Assembly: GCF_030704535.1 (NCBI RefSeq)
Contig: NC_081813.1
Span: 4,239,001 to 4,303,000, forward strand
Length of the DNA stretch: 64,000 nt
Source of the DNA: Vitis vinifera
Lineage: Eukaryota > Streptophyta > Magnoliopsida > Vitales > Vitaceae
Direction of reading: 5' to 3'
Part shown: piece by piece, positions 1-12,350 of the stretch
Numbering within the stretch: position 1 is the first letter of the stretch
How the letters are laid out: each line of letters starts with the position of its first letter
Notes under the pieces: generated by a model
What the model saw: only the letters and a program-made list of their open reading frames with translations
Told to the model about the DNA's origin: nothing
The model's database searches: none
Program-made: the position numbers and the translations under genes

Positions 1-158
1 GAAGGTAATAGATTCTGTATTGTTTGTAAATTGATTATTCTTCAAAATGCTCCCCTAGCCTCTGAACCACCAATATAAATGCAAAGGATGAAGGAAAGTT
101 TGAAAATATCCAATTTTGGAACATTTTTTTTTATATTTTTAAAATTTTTTTATTGTAG

Positions 159-758
159 GTCTTGAGTGAGTGTGTGGAAGCAGAGGCCTGGTTAAGGGAG
201 AAAAAGCAGCAGCAGGACTCACTTCCCAAACATGCCACCCCAGTCCTCCTGTCCGCCGATGTGAGAAGGAAGGCTGAGGCAGTTGACAGGTAATGATTCC
301 ATGATATATTCCATATTCCATATTCAAGTTCATTTTTTTTGGGTGACACTACACCTTTGAAACAAAAAATGTTGTCTCAAGTGGCACTCTTCAGAATTTT
401 CATTGACCTATTGGTTTTTGAAGAAAGTATAATTGACTCCCTCCATTTCATCACTCAATTAACAATTGATTACCTCTCTCCCAGCTTCAATTTATTGTCT
501 CCTATTATGATACTTTAAATATGTCATTTTCCCAACAGGGCTTGCAGGCCAATAATGACAAAGCCAAAACCAGCGAAGCCTGCTGCTCCTGAAACACCCC
601 CGACCCCCCCTCCGCAAGGAAATGAGCCACAGCCTCAGGGTGGGGAAAATGCAGCCAGCGCCCATGATAGTGCAGCAGATGGAAGCAGTAGTGAGGTACC
701 ACCTGCTGCAGCGGAACCAATGGACACTGACAAGTCTGAGACTACCACTGCTGCATAA
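159..758 (+). CDS. HSP70-14/15-like (HSP110-class) chaperone, last two coding exons
   Basis: Partial gene: the 5' part lies outside the window. Coding exons are 159-289 (acceptor tattgtag, donor after AG) and 539-758 (acceptor cccaacag), joined in phase through a split AGG codon. The first encodes VLSECVEAEAWLREKKQQQD and continues to AEAVDR, the conserved C-terminal helical segment of plant HSP110/SSE-type HSP70s. The second begins ACRPIMTKPKPAKP, then runs through a Pro/Gly/Gln-rich acidic tail with an EPMDTD motif to TAA at 756-758. In this family the protein acts in cytosol and nucleus as a nucleotide exchange factor and holdase for HSP70. The ATPase domain is not in the window, so the assignment rests on the C-terminal tail and the splice-consistent join. 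Bases 1-158 are intron and 290-538 is a second intron. The 3' UTR probably runs to about 1240. Confidence 0.85.
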
Positions 759-1756
759 GTCTGGTTCATTTGTATAACAACTGTTTCCATTTGAGTCTGA
801 TACGGACAAGTCTTTGGTGGGGGGCTGCCAGTGAGAGAGGCTATGAGATGTTTGTTGGTGAATTTGTTTGAAATAGTAAAACCCATCCTCTGTTTGGGTG
901 GTCTGCCAAATTCTTATTATATTGTTGTTAGGTGGGTCTCTAGAATCCGGTTTTGCAAAAGGATTTTTAAGGACTATTACAGTCTTCTTCAAAAATCTTG
1001 ATGGGATGTTTTTTGTTGGTAAAGAGACCTAAATTTTACTCTCTATTGAACTTGTTTATCACTTCTTTATCAAGAATCCTTCTCATTCTCTCTTGTGTTT
1101 GCATTTTGCTTGTTTTTAAGCTTCCTGCTTCAGCTGGGGGCGCACCTTCAAGTAAAGCATGGTGTTGCGGAAGCAGATTGCAATGTGCATTCCAAATCAA
1201 GGAAATATTAGATTTATGTTTTATTTTACAATATTTATAACACGATGGACGGGGTTTGGCTTCACTAAGCTGATCCTGAATCTATTCCAGCCGGTTCATA
1301 GGTGGATTCACCTGACAAGTTAAAATGCCATAGGACATCTCGATCTGGCTTGGAGTGGAAGATTATAACTTTTAATATTTGAAAAGGGAATTTTCAGATC
1401 AGAATCGAGGCTAAACCAAAACAAATGGAAATTCAGATCAGGGGTATTAAATATTTGAGGGCAAGTGAAAAGGAAAATGCGTAAAATCCTATCGTGTCTT
1501 CTTTTATTAAGCCAAGTGGCTTGGTAAAGTTTACCAACTGACTTGAAGAGGGATTTTTCAAATTGGTTAATGGGAAGTCAAAATTGTAAAGAAGATTGCC
1601 CTCTCGGGCGACGAAGAGAGGAAAAAGGTTATGAAATAAAAAATTAAAACGTAAATATGATAATCAATTTTTTTTAAATATTTTTGATATTTTTATAATT
1701 TTAATAAAATAATAACATAGGATAATTAAAATAAAAATGATTTTTTGATGGATTAT
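759..1756. other. 3' UTR of the chaperone gene and intergenic spacer
   Basis: There is no coding signal here beyond short chance ORFs. The first several hundred bases are probably the 3' UTR of the HSP70-14/15 gene. The rest is AT-rich spacer leading to the long-TIR element. Confidence 0.5.
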
Positions 1757-1765
1757 ACTATTTTT
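1757..1765. repeat. Target site duplication, left copy (ACTATTTTT)
   Basis: This 9-bp sequence is identical to 3100-3108 on the other side of the long-TIR element. Because it is AT-rich some chance matching is possible, but length and position fit a MULE insertion. Confidence 0.6.
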
Positions 1766-2364
1766 TTCAAGTGTAAGTCCAAAGTAATCCATTGGTAGAA
1801 AAAAAAAAAGGTAAGAATAATACTCATTTCAAAGTATTTGTCAAACAAATCTTTTGTATCCACGTAAGCATTCACATGAATTTTTTTTTTAAGTGTAAAA
1901 AACCACCGTTGATGTAGTTTTAAAAGTTTTAGAAATATCCTTAAAACCACAGTTACAGACTGTGGTTTTATAATTTTCCTAAAAACCATAATTAGTAAGT
2001 GTGGTTTCAAAATTATTTTTAATTCACCCCGGTTTTAATAATATTGTGATTTTAATATTATTTTAAAAAAATTCATTATCATAATAAACATAAAACTACA
2101 GTTAGTAAGGAATAACCTAAAATCATAATTATTGGCATTAATTTTTATATGAAAATATAAATTTAAAAATAATATAAACAATTTGTTTAGTTATTTTAAA
2201 ATTTAAAAATAATATGAAAAAATAAATTTCTTTAATTCATATGTGATAAAATTCATAAAACAAATAAATATTTTATTTACCATAAATACATAAATTTTTA
2301 TGGGAATGCATGTAGGCAAAATTATTTTCTTAAAATTTCAAGGAAAATATGAAAAAATAAAAAT

Positions 2365-2420
<56 letters not shown>

Positions 2421-3099
2421 AAAATAGTCGTAAAGAAAAAATTTATTAAGGATAATTTGTAAAAAAAATAATTTTAAACTGACAATGAAAAATTATAAAA
2501 AATTTTTCCACTCCAAAACAAACTTTAGGGAAATTTGGTATATCGTTAAGAAATTTTGGTACATCCATAATTTACACTAAAATTAAAAATAAAAAAACAA
2601 AATTTTAAAATCTTATATTTTTTTAGTTGATGTATAGTTACATGAGTTCCCCTTAAAGATATTTGTGAAACTATAGTTACTAACTATGGTTTTAAAGAAA
2701 ATTATAAAATCATAGTCTGGTTTTAAAGAAAATTGTAAAATTACAGTCTCTGACTGTAGTTTTTAAGATATTTTTAAAACCATAATTATTAATTGTAGTT
2801 TTATGGTTATTGTAATAAAGAATATTTTAAAAATAATACTAAAATCACAATACTATAAAAATGGGAGTAGATTAAAAATAATTTTGAAATAGAGTTACTA
2901 ACGATGGTTTTAAGGAAAATTGTAAAATCAGTCTGATTGTGGTTTTAAGGGTATTTTTGAAACTCTTAAAACCATAATTAAAAAAAAAAATCCATGTGGA
3001 TGCTTACGTGAAAACAAAATATTACTTTGACAATTATTTTGAGATGGATACTATTCTTACCATTTTTTTTTTTTACCAATAGATTATTTTGGACTTAAA
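1766..3099. mobile_element. Non-autonomous long-TIR DNA transposon (MULE-like)
   Basis: The two ends are long imperfect inverted repeats, about 340 bp each (roughly 1766-2110 and 2755-3099). Examples are AAGTCCAAAGTAATCCATTGG near the left end against AAGTCCAAAATAATCTATTGG on the reverse strand of the right end, and matching blocks around ACGTAAGCAT. The 9-bp direct repeat ACTATTTTT flanks both sides (1757-1765 and 3100-3108), which is the target duplication size of Mutator-like elements. Inside each arm short blocks rich in ggttttaa and aaaccat recur, giving sub-repeats. The centre is AT-rich with a TA microsatellite. No transposase is present, so it would depend on an element elsewhere. The outermost few bases do not pair perfectly, so the exact ends are uncertain by several bases. 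Confidence 0.75.
2365..2418. repeat. TA dinucleotide microsatellite
   Basis: An almost pure TA run lies in the centre of the long-TIR element. Confidence 0.9.
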
Positions 3100-3108
3100 A
3101 CTATTTTT
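3100..3108. repeat. Target site duplication, right copy (ACTATTTTT)
   Basis: This is the right-hand partner of 1757-1765. It lies only 246 bp before the PPR start codon. Confidence 0.6.
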
Positions 3109-3353
3109 CTCTCTCCCAAACCTAGTCCTAAGTCCTAACTCCTAACCTGAAATTTGCCCACGCCTAACTCACACTCCAGCTGACCCCAGCCCAGGTAACA
3201 CACACGCATGTGATGGTGTGAACTTGGCTCAGTAGCGTTCTCTTCTTCATATATAGCACCCACTGACGAATCAGTCGTAACTGTCACCGCTTCTGCAATT
3301 TCCATCTTCTGAGTACAATCCATTTTGTCGATTTTTCCCACTGGACGGTCATA

Positions 3354-5429
3354 ATGATTTCCGGGTCCATCCCTCTGAGGCGAATGATATCGACTTTGCC
3401 TCATCTCTCTCAGAGAATTAAGCAAACAGGTGGTGTTCACTATCACACGCTTCGTTGATATTGGTTTAACACTGATTATTTTCCATTTTCTCCAAATGCT
3501 GTTTCTTTTTTACTGTTTTTCTCCGTCTTCATATGTTATATGTGTTTTTGTACTGAAATTTATTTTCTGAATAACTTTCATTGATCAGAAAGTGAGATTG
3601 TGCAAATGTTCAAGTTATCAAGCCCAAAAGATGAAATCCAAAGATTGCCCATGAATCAGAAGTTTCCAAGGAACAATCCCTCAGTTAGGACATTGGATGA
3701 GAGGTTCATAAGGATTTTGAAAATATTCAAGTGGGGGCCTGACGCGGAGAAGGCTTTGGAAGTACTGAAACTGAAGGTGGATCACCGATTGGTTCGTGAG
3801 GTTTTGAAGATAGATGTTGAGATTCATGTTAAGATTCAGTTTTTCAAGTGGGCAGGGAAGAGGAGAAATTTTGAGCATGATTCCACCACTTATATGGCTT
3901 TAATTCATTGCTTGGATGAAGCTGGAATGCTTGGTGAAATGTGGAAGACAATTCAGGAAATGGTTCGGAGTACATGTGTTATTGGTCCGGCTGATTTATC
4001 CGAAATTGTTAAAGTTTTAGGAAAGGCGAAGATGGTGAACAAGGCCCTCTCGATTTTCTACCAGATCAAAGGTCGCAAGTGCAAGCCAACATCAAACACT
4101 TACAACTCCATGATCTTGATGCTGATGCAAGAGGGTCATCACGAAAAAGTTCATGAGCTCTATAATGAGATGTGTAATGAGGGTGACTGTCTGCCTGATA
4201 CAGTGACATATAGTGCCCTTATAGCAGCATTTGGAAAACTGGGCCGTGATGATTCTGCCATTAGCTTGTTTGATGAGATGAAGGAGAATGGATTACATCC
4301 TACTGCAAAGATTTATACGACAATATTAGGAATTTATTTCAAGTTGGGTAGGGTTGAAAAAGCTTTGGGTCTTGTTCAGGAGATGAAAGAGAAGGGTTGT
4401 GCTCTTACTGTTTATACATACACAGAGTTGATAAAAGGTGTTGGGAAAGCTGGGAAGGTTGAAGAAGCCTATAGTATATTTATGAATATGTTAAAAGAGG
4501 GGTGTAAACCAGATGTTGTGCTTATAAACAATTTAATAAACCTTTTAGGGAAGGCAGGTCGTTTGGCGGATGCTATTAAGTTGTTTGAAGAAATGGAGTC
4601 TTTGCAGTGCACCCCAAATGTGGTAACATATAACACTGTAATTAAAGCTTTATTTGAATCAAAAGCCCGAGCTTCTGAGGCGTTTTTGTGGTATGAGAAG
4701 ATGAAGGAGAATGGTGTTGTTCCTAGCTCTTTTACTTATTCAATTCTTATTGATGGATTTTGTAAGACGAATAGAGTCGAGAAAGCTTTATTGCTTCTTG
4801 AGGAGATGGATGAGAAAGGTTTTGCTCCTTGTCCAGCTGCCTATTGCAGCCTGATCAACGCTCTTGGAAAAGCGAAAAGGTATGAAGCTGCAAATGAGTT
4901 ATTTCAGGAATTAAGGGAGAACTGTGGATATTCCAGTGCTCGTGTATATGCTGTGATGATCAAACACTTGGGAAAATGTGGTCGTCTAAGTGAGGCTGTA
5001 GATCTTTTTAACGAGATGAAAAAACTTGGGTGCAATCCTGATGTTTACGCTTATAATGCGCTTATGTCAGGGATGGTAAGGGTTGGCATGACAGATGAAG
5101 CTCATTCCTTGCTTCGAACCATGGAAGAAAATGGTTGCACTCCTGACCTAAACTCACATAACATAATTTTAAATGGCTTTGCTAGGACAGGGGGCCCAAA
5201 AGGGGCAATTGAAATGTTTACAAGAATGAAGAATTCAAAGATTAAGCCAGATGTGGTTTCTTACAACACTGTGCTTGGCTGTCTCAGCCGGGCTGGCATG
5301 TTTGAGGAGGCTGCAAAGCTGATGAAAGAGATGAACTCAAAGGGTTTTGAATATGATCTCATTACCTACTCATCAATACTTGAGGCAGTAGGAAAGATTG
5401 ATGAAGATCATACACCTGCTGGTCTGTGA
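3354..5429 (+). CDS. P-class pentatricopeptide repeat protein (At3g16010-type), predicted mitochondrial
   Basis: Two exons: 3354-3429 (donor CAG|gtggtg) and 3589-5429 (acceptor gatcag), joined in phase to give 638 aa. Exon 1 encodes MISGSIPLRRMISTLPHLSQ, rich in Arg/Ser and free of acidic residues, as in a mitochondrial presequence. The joined frame continues IKQTESEIVQMF. A reading that starts inside exon 2 would lose the presequence. Upstream of 3354 the frame closes with TGA at 3264 without another ATG. From about residue 120 to the end there are some 14 tandem 35-residue PPR motifs (for example TYNSMILMLMQEGHHEKVHE and CKPDVVLINNLINLLGKAGR). There is no E, DYW or SMR domain, so this is a P-class protein. 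Such proteins bind organellar RNA one base per repeat. The order and text of the repeats closely recall Arabidopsis At3g16010. The RNA target is unknown. Confidence 0.9.
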
Positions 5430-8400
5430 AAGGAACCTGGTATGATATAAATGCTCTCTGTACCTTTTCTTTCTTGTTTTTGTTAGTCATTATAAAGGCC
5501 ACTTCTCACAGGAAATTGCTTGGTTGATTTTAGGTTATTTTATAGATTTTCTCTTTTACAAAATATGGCGGGTTCATTGTAAAAACATGTCATATCTACT
5601 GAAACTTGTTGGACATGAATGCATCATTTTCTAATTTGTTTTCTAGTATTGTAGTTATATATTATGATCACACTTCTTAAGCCTCTAAAAGGTGGACTTT
5701 TGTTCATATGTTGGTATTTGAACTAATTTTTGTGTTATCAAACATCTATTCAGTGTCATTATGTTTAGAATGGGAATCTGAAACACTGACAGGCCTTCGT
5801 TAGGAGGGTGTCATTCTGTTCTGAGGAGATCCAACTATGGAGATCTATTCTAAGATGGACCTTATAAGCTGGTAAATAACCTGAAACCATGTAAAAATTA
5901 AAACTATTGAGAGAGGAAAAACAGAAAAGAGAGAATATACTCTTATAGACTCAAAAAAGCATTTTGGATCCTGTAGGTACCGAATATCTGTACTCTCTGT
6001 ACTCAGTAGTCTTATGCATTTCTGTGTGAAAATTTTATGAGCTCTATTTCTGTCTAGTGATGTATGCATGTATAAGCAGAGAATGTGAACTCTTAAGAAA
6101 CCATTTCCTCCATCTTGTGATGGGAGTTGGGCGAATTTCATTCACACAACTAGTGGTTCTGTAATACACATGGAAAATACCCACTTCGTGTGGAAGAATT
6201 TTTGTGGAGTTCTACTCTGAAGATGTATTCCTCATTCTTTTCATTAGAATAGCCACACCACTCCACCAACCAGCCCCGTCCCCAACCCATTCTCCCAGCT
6301 CTTCCTCTCCATAGCACATGCAAATGTGGTAAGGATTCACTTTACATTTTTCTCCTCTAAGCGAGAGGCTAACTGCTGCACAGGACTTCCTGGATTCAAA
6401 ACTAACACGAAGCTAGGCTAGTCATTTCTTGGGAGACACCAGAGTGACAGTGTCTCAGAATACTCACAATGATAATTGCTTCTGATTCCCATGATATTAT
6501 GAAACTAAATTCCTTCATAACTAGCCTATCATGTCTCGATGAGTGAATACATTTCAAAAGATCACCCATCGTTTCATCTATTTTAAAAGTGTGAGTGTGT
6601 CTTACCAATCCAACTTAACTAGTCATGGTGTCAATGTAGGATGCTGGTATCCCCCTTATCAGCATATCATATCAATGGCCATAACAAGTATCTGTATGAG
6701 TATATCATATTACTGGCAATTATAAGGTATAATTGTATCCATTCAAATATTTTCATGGTAAATTGAAAGGAATAATATGATTCATATTTACAGGAGATTC
6801 AATTACATGCAGGTCTTGTGATTTTAATCGGATTAGTGATTGTAACTGAACTCTCATCCTATGATTGTTTTGTAGTATGATCTTTTTGGTATAGACAACC
6901 AATTGCTGTTTATTTTTATCATCTTATGAACCAAACGGCTTTCTGCCTGCAGGTCAGACTGTTATGCATATTGTCAACATTAAAATCATAAACCTTGTTA
7001 GAAGGGAAGGCCATGTTTCTTCAGAATATCTGCTGAGATCCACAGATCCAGAGTGTCAATGCTGTGTGGATGGGTTGTATCTGATAGAACAGGCTGTGAA
7101 ATCCTTCAGAACAAGTTAGAAGATTGCTGACATACTGAATTCTAGGAAATTTCAGATAAGAGCAGTGGAAAGAAAACCAGAAGCCTTATATTCTCTGCTA
7201 GAAATGGCTGAAGATGCAGTTCGACTCTTCTCAGTATCACAGTATCTCAATTGAAAAGTGCTGTTCTAAGGCTTCTTAACAATTTGCCTTGTCAGGTGGA
7301 ATTGAGAAAGAAGAAATTGGGTAATTCTGGACTGGCCTTGTAAAGAGTCATGGCATACTACAACAATATCTTGAGAAGCTAACACCATTGATCAAGGCAA
7401 GATCATTCATTTTTTGGGTTGTTTTTCAAATGAAACACTTTTTTGATGCTCTTGCAATGTGGATATGAAATGAATACATCGGTTGTTTATATATATGAAT
7501 CACCAAGAATTATTTCCATGGAGTCATAATATTTCTCTTGCTGCATGTAGGATGTTCTACTTTAGAAAAGCAAGACTGTAGATCTATTTTTCATCCCATC
7601 ATAACTACAAAATATATCATTCTCCTGCTACAAGCAACAGAGATTCTCTAAGAAATGCTGGGCAGTGCAGTACCTGTATAGGATTTGTTTTCTCTGGCCT
7701 GCACTTGCATGCATAACTAGTCAGTCATGATCCAAAACACAGAGAGTGTCAGAGACTACATAACTGGACTTATTAAAGGAAATAATATTCAAAATAACAT
7801 TTCATGAGAAAAAAACAAAGAAATTTAGAAATTGTTAATAATAAATTGAATTAAAACAATTTAAAAATTGGGTGTGCACAAGGACAACAACATTAAGAGA
7901 AAGAGTTTAAAAAACCAAAAAATCTATTAAAAAGAAGAAAAAAAACCAAAAACAAAAGCATGGCAACTAGGATTTGGTAGAAGAGATTTGGGAATAGTTT
8001 CATGGTGATTATGATAGTGTAGAAAAGAAAAAGGAAAGCACATGGAGGCCAATTGGAGCTTTATACACCTTTGCTACTCTCAAAAAGTTGAGAACAATAA
8101 ATTTACCCTTCACAGTCTGGCAGCTGCCTTCGATTCTATGTAAAGAAGATACTCCCTGTTCATGAAGACAACTATATTCCCAGAAGGAAAGAATCAAAGA
8201 AAAATTTGACAGTTCACCCTATGTACTAAACAGATTTGTCCTAATTCTAAGCAGAGCAATCGGTTCTGGAACCCCAATACACATTATTAGGATATAACCA
8301 ATGAAGAAAGATCCTTTTTGCATGTCTGTTTGGTGCTAATTGTATGTATCATGTGTACCTTGCTGTGTTCTTTTCAGGCACTTCCAATATATTCTCTTTT

Positions 8401-8825
8401 GCCTGTCAGAAAAATAAACAAAAATGAAGAAAGATTCAAGGTAGTGGATGTATTGCCATGAACCCACATTCCCACCAACATAGGAAACTTGTACTAAGAG
8501 TGAGTGTAAACTACTCTCTTTAGGTTTATAATTCCAGCTCTGGTCATGGCACTAGCAATCAGTGAAGAAAAGGTTGACTTAGCAAACAATGTATATATCC
8601 ACAACAAGCATCCATCAGGGCACAACAAATAAATAACAACTACGAGGATCTATTAAGTTTTGTTATTACTACTAGCTAATATTTTCACTACATTACCTTC
8701 AACAATTTTATTGCATTACAGATCACAAATTCGAAATGACAAAAGGGTGCCCCCATATTATACAACAACAGCAAGCAACCGATATGCTAAATAATATCAA
8801 GGATATATTATCAGGTTTGGTTGCA
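5430..8825. other. Intergenic region between PPR and trihelix genes
   Basis: No coding region is supported. The first few hundred bases are probably PPR 3' UTR. Short ORFs here (6402-6608, 8009-8197) have no recognisable motif. I see no transposon ends or tandem repeats. Confidence 0.5.
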
Positions 8826-10031
8826 TCACCCACTGACATTCTCAGTAGAAACCTCAGTCTCTTCATCATCACCTTGCCGTATTTTTGCGATCTCAGCTTG
8901 TGCCCTCTCTACAATTTGCCTCTTCTGCAATTCCAAATCCCTATGGAAATCCATCCTCATTTTCTCCAGTTCAACCATCTGCTGCCTTTTACTATTCTCA
9001 ATCTTCTCATATATCTCGCTAAATTTCTGAATAGAATTTGCTAGCAATCTGAAGGAAGATCCCTCATTATTGTCCTGTCCACAGCTTTTTCTCTTGGGTG
9101 GAAGTCCATCTGAATCATCCTCCTCACCTCCTGAAGATCCTGAATTCCCTGGACTGTCCCTCATCTCATCCAACCCATTTGGACGGTTCAAATAAACTCT
9201 AGGGTTCATGAAAACATACTCTCCTGAGTCCAATCCACAAGAAAGCCCAGCTTGACGTGGCGCTGCAGACATTAACATATCCATCTTCTTAAAATAAACC
9301 CATTTATTAGTGCCACCACCAGTCTCCCCTGACTTCATATTCTCCTTTTTATACTTCTTCTTCAGTGTATCCAAACGATTCCGGCACTGAGTATCTGTCC
9401 GCTCGGTTCTTGACTCCCGTGAAACCTTCTCTGCGACTTCCTGCCATTCCTCTGATCTAAGACTCTTCCTCCCAAGTTTAAGAAACCGATCGCCCCAAGC
9501 ATCTAGCAAGACAAATGTTTCATGTTCAGTCCAATCTGTAAGAGAATTACGACCACCAAAGGATGGTTTTGGGGCCGGAGCAGCCACAGCTGAAGGCACT
9601 GCTACACGTGGAGCAAATTCATAACTTGAAATCAGGCTCTTTAGCTTCCGCTTCTTTTGGTGCCTCTCTAAACTAACATCTTCAACCCTCCTTGTATGAT
9701 CTTTCTGATTGTCATGATCTTCATCCTCATCATTGTCATTGTCATTGTTATCGTCTTCATCATCGTCATCGTCATCCTCCTCCTCTTTGCTTACTTGTCC
9801 AAGAGCATTGTTCTGATCAACATCCTCATCTTCTTCATGTCCTAATTCTTCTTCATCTTCCTCATCATCTTCATCCTCAACATCTTCATCAACATATTGA
9901 TTACCAATTCGCCTCTGATAGGAAGTATTCCTCACTGGAAGCTTTGGACGGTGTGAAGAACCATAACCCTGAGGGTGGTTCACACCATAAGGGTTTGGAG
10001 GATACCTTGCATCATCCTCTGTATCATCCAT
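8826..10031 (-). CDS. Trihelix transcription factor, ASIL-type
   Basis: One intact exon of 401 aa. Residues 46-110 are an acidic Asp/Glu/Asn-rich tract. A basic stretch, QKKRKLK at 125-131, looks like a nuclear localisation signal. Residues 165-254 form the trihelix (Myb/SANT-like) DNA-binding domain, with the conserved Trp residues at 167, 179 and 196 in DWTEHET, DAWGDRF and SEEWQEVA, followed by the basic third helix (RLDTLKKKYKKE). The C-terminal 70 residues are a charged coiled coil (EIYEKIENSKRQQM onward), the usual dimerisation region of this subfamily. Arabidopsis ASIL1 and ASIL2 repress seed-maturation genes in seedlings; the same role here is inference from the family. The protein ends TEVSTENVSG. 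The start at 10031 is the first ATG of the open frame. Confidence 0.88.
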   Translation of the reverse strand: MDDTEDDARYPPNPYGVNHPQGYGSSHRPKLPVRNTSYQRRIGNQYVDEDVEDEDDEEDEEELGHEEDEDVDQNNALGQVSKEEEDDDDDDEDDNNDNDNDEDEDHDNQKDHTRRVEDVSLERHQKKRKLKSLISSYEFAPRVAVPSAVAAPAPKPSFGGRNSLTDWTEHETFVLLDAWGDRFLKLGRKSLRSEEWQEVAEKVSRESRTERTDTQCRNRLDTLKKKYKKENMKSGETGGGTNKWVYFKKMDMLMSAAPRQAGLSCGLDSGEYVFMNPRVYLNRPNGLDEMRDSPGNSGSSGGEEDDSDGLPPKRKSCGQDNNEGSSFRLLANSIQKFSEIYEKIENSKRQQMVELEKMRMDFHRDLELQKRQIVERAQAEIAKIRQGDDEETEVSTENVSG

Positions 10032-10740
10032 TTAAGCACACTTGGGTAGCTCAAAAACCTTGAATGATAAATTATTTTCCACAAAACCCTAATCCCAAGT
10101 ACCTAATCATCATTTTCTACATTTCATACCATCGAAAGTGAAAAATAAAAAAATACCCATAATTATTTCTTCCCAAAACCCCCAGCCCAACCACCAAAAG
10201 ATCACTTTACCCTCAAGAGTCAAATTCTAAAAACAGCATCACCCATGATTCTAATAAGCAAGCATAATTTCAAGCTCCAAATCACAGATCTCTCTCCGGT
10301 GCGAGAGAAAAAACCACCAAAACTCATATCTTAACTCAAAAACGTACAGATTCTGTAGAAAACCTAATTTTCCAGTTCAAACTCACAAATTTTCCATTCT
10401 TGCAGAGTAATTACTAGCTACAAAGCCCAGGAATCTTACCTATATAAAACATTATTGAAGCAAAATTTCCAAACTTTCAGCGATTCAAAACCAAGAAAAC
10501 GGAAACGATTGGAACCCTAATACGAATCGTACAAACCCTTATTTACCAGGTTATGTGGAAATGAAACAAAATATCAACGCCAAATTAGAAAAACGAACAT
10601 GGGATTCTTACATTGGAAACCCTAATTTCATCGATTCCGAGAGTTTCTAGGGTTTTGGCGTTTGAAAAGAGGAAAGACGACAATCTGGTGAGGGAACATT
10701 CGGGGGATAAATTGGTGGACGATGCTAACATACGCCGACT
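10032..10740 (-). promoter_or_regulatory. Leader/promoter of the trihelix gene with telo-box-like motifs
   Basis: The region upstream of the trihelix ATG repeatedly contains ACCCTAA/TTAGGGT motifs (near 10087, 10513 and 10619), the telo-box type often found just upstream of or inside plant 5' leaders. A good donor (CCAAT|gtaagaat on the minus strand, near 10614) suggests a 5' UTR intron. I could not fix the acceptor. Confidence 0.4.
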
Positions 10741-11869
10741 GCTTTAGCGACCTCATGGTCAATGATCAGGCAGCCTGGTTTGTGTTGTGGATTGTATGGG
10801 CAGATGGGCCTAATCTTGGTGGGCCTTGGGCGGGAGGGTGAGCCATTTGTAAGCCAATAAACGGGCCTAATTCATGGACCACAAAAAGCCACTAGTTTTG
10901 CCGTCCATGTCTACTCAATGTTTTTACCTTTTAGAATTAGACCGAAGAAGTAATAGGAAAAGTTACTGGATCATGATTCAGTAATGAGATCAACGGTTGA
11001 ATCATGGTTGATTCATAAATATATACTTTATATATTATAAAAATAAATATAAAGTTAAATATTTGTGTTTATTTAATAATTTTAAATAATATTTAAAAAA
11101 ATAATAATTCTTTGACACCATTATTTAACAAAATGATAAATGACCCAATTACTTCCTATTGTCATTTTTTTTTTGTCTTTTCTTCTAATTCTATCCAATT
11201 ACTTCCACTATGTTCAATCAACGACTATAATTTTAATCTCTTGATCCAACAACTACACATTCATCCATGCGTTTTAAATCCAATTCAACGGTCATATTGT
11301 TGATCTAAGGGTTAAAATTAAATTTGGACTTAATTTGACTATTGGGAAGTGTTTCCAACAACTAGATGAAAATCTAATGGTTAGATTTTAACCAAACTTT
11401 GATTTAATGATCATAATCGAATTATAATGGTCATATGACCATCCAACGACTAATTTGACCCAATTTTTTTATTTTTTATAAATACCTGATTTTCATTCCA
11501 TTTTATTCATAATTTAATTAAAAGTCTCTTGATCTTATATTGCTCCAATTTTAATTGTGATTTCTTTCAAATTTTATAATTTTGGGAATTTAATGTTGAA
11601 GTTGTGGATTGACTTCAACTTAAATATTTAATTAGCAGAAATTGAATAATTTAAATGATTAAAATGAGTAGTTTTATTTTAATAGTAGTTTAACATTAAT
11701 ATTAAATTATATGTGTATGCATAGTTCACTTTTAATTTCAATTATTAATATTATATTTTTTAAAGTTTACATGTAGTTCAATTGAAATTATTAAATTAGC
11801 ATTTTTTAAATAAATTAAATTAGTGGTCTAACTAGCATTTTTAATATTAATTTTGTATTAACTATTATA

Positions 11870-12350
11870 GACACCAGTTCATGGGGAGTCTATATGTAGT
11901 GGATGATCATAAACTCAATCCACTATATAAATAACAATATTATTTACATAGCGTATTGGAATGTAGTTGATTTTATGTAATGAGATGTTGATTTAACTTT
12001 CGAATTGGATTTTGAGGGAGTTAATACTCTTATGAGAGTCAATATTCCTATAAGACCTAATGGTCCTCACTCGAGCTTATATGCTGATGACACGGTTTCT
12101 AAGGGTTGGATTGACTCTAGATTCATTTTTGTGTATAAGGACATTTTGATAATTACATGAAGTCACATAAGGGTTAGTGAACAAGGTCTTTGGATTGATT
12201 TAATTGATCAATTAGATGACCTTATAAGACTTACAATCCATTTTTGTTCTCAAGTTTTCGCTAAAGGATATGCATTTGTATTTAAATACACTCTCATTTC
12301 GAAGTCTCTCAAGATAACGTTAGAAATCTTGCCCATTTCTTAATTCACCA
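11870..12350 (+). other. Possible LTR-retrotransposon remnant (U3-like)
   Basis: This stretch has more complex base composition than its surroundings. It includes a TATA-like element (TTTAAATACACTC near 12279) followed by pyrimidine-rich sequence, resembling the U3/R part of an LTR. No second LTR, TSD or coding region was found, so this is a weak call. Confidence 0.2.

Noticed and set aside
3135-3446. 103-aa minus-strand ORF
   Set aside because: It lies opposite the PPR leader and first exon and has no recognisable motif.
9692-10063. His-rich 123-aa plus-strand ORF
   Set aside because: It is the antisense shadow of the acidic Asp/Glu tract of the trihelix gene; codon bias alone explains it.
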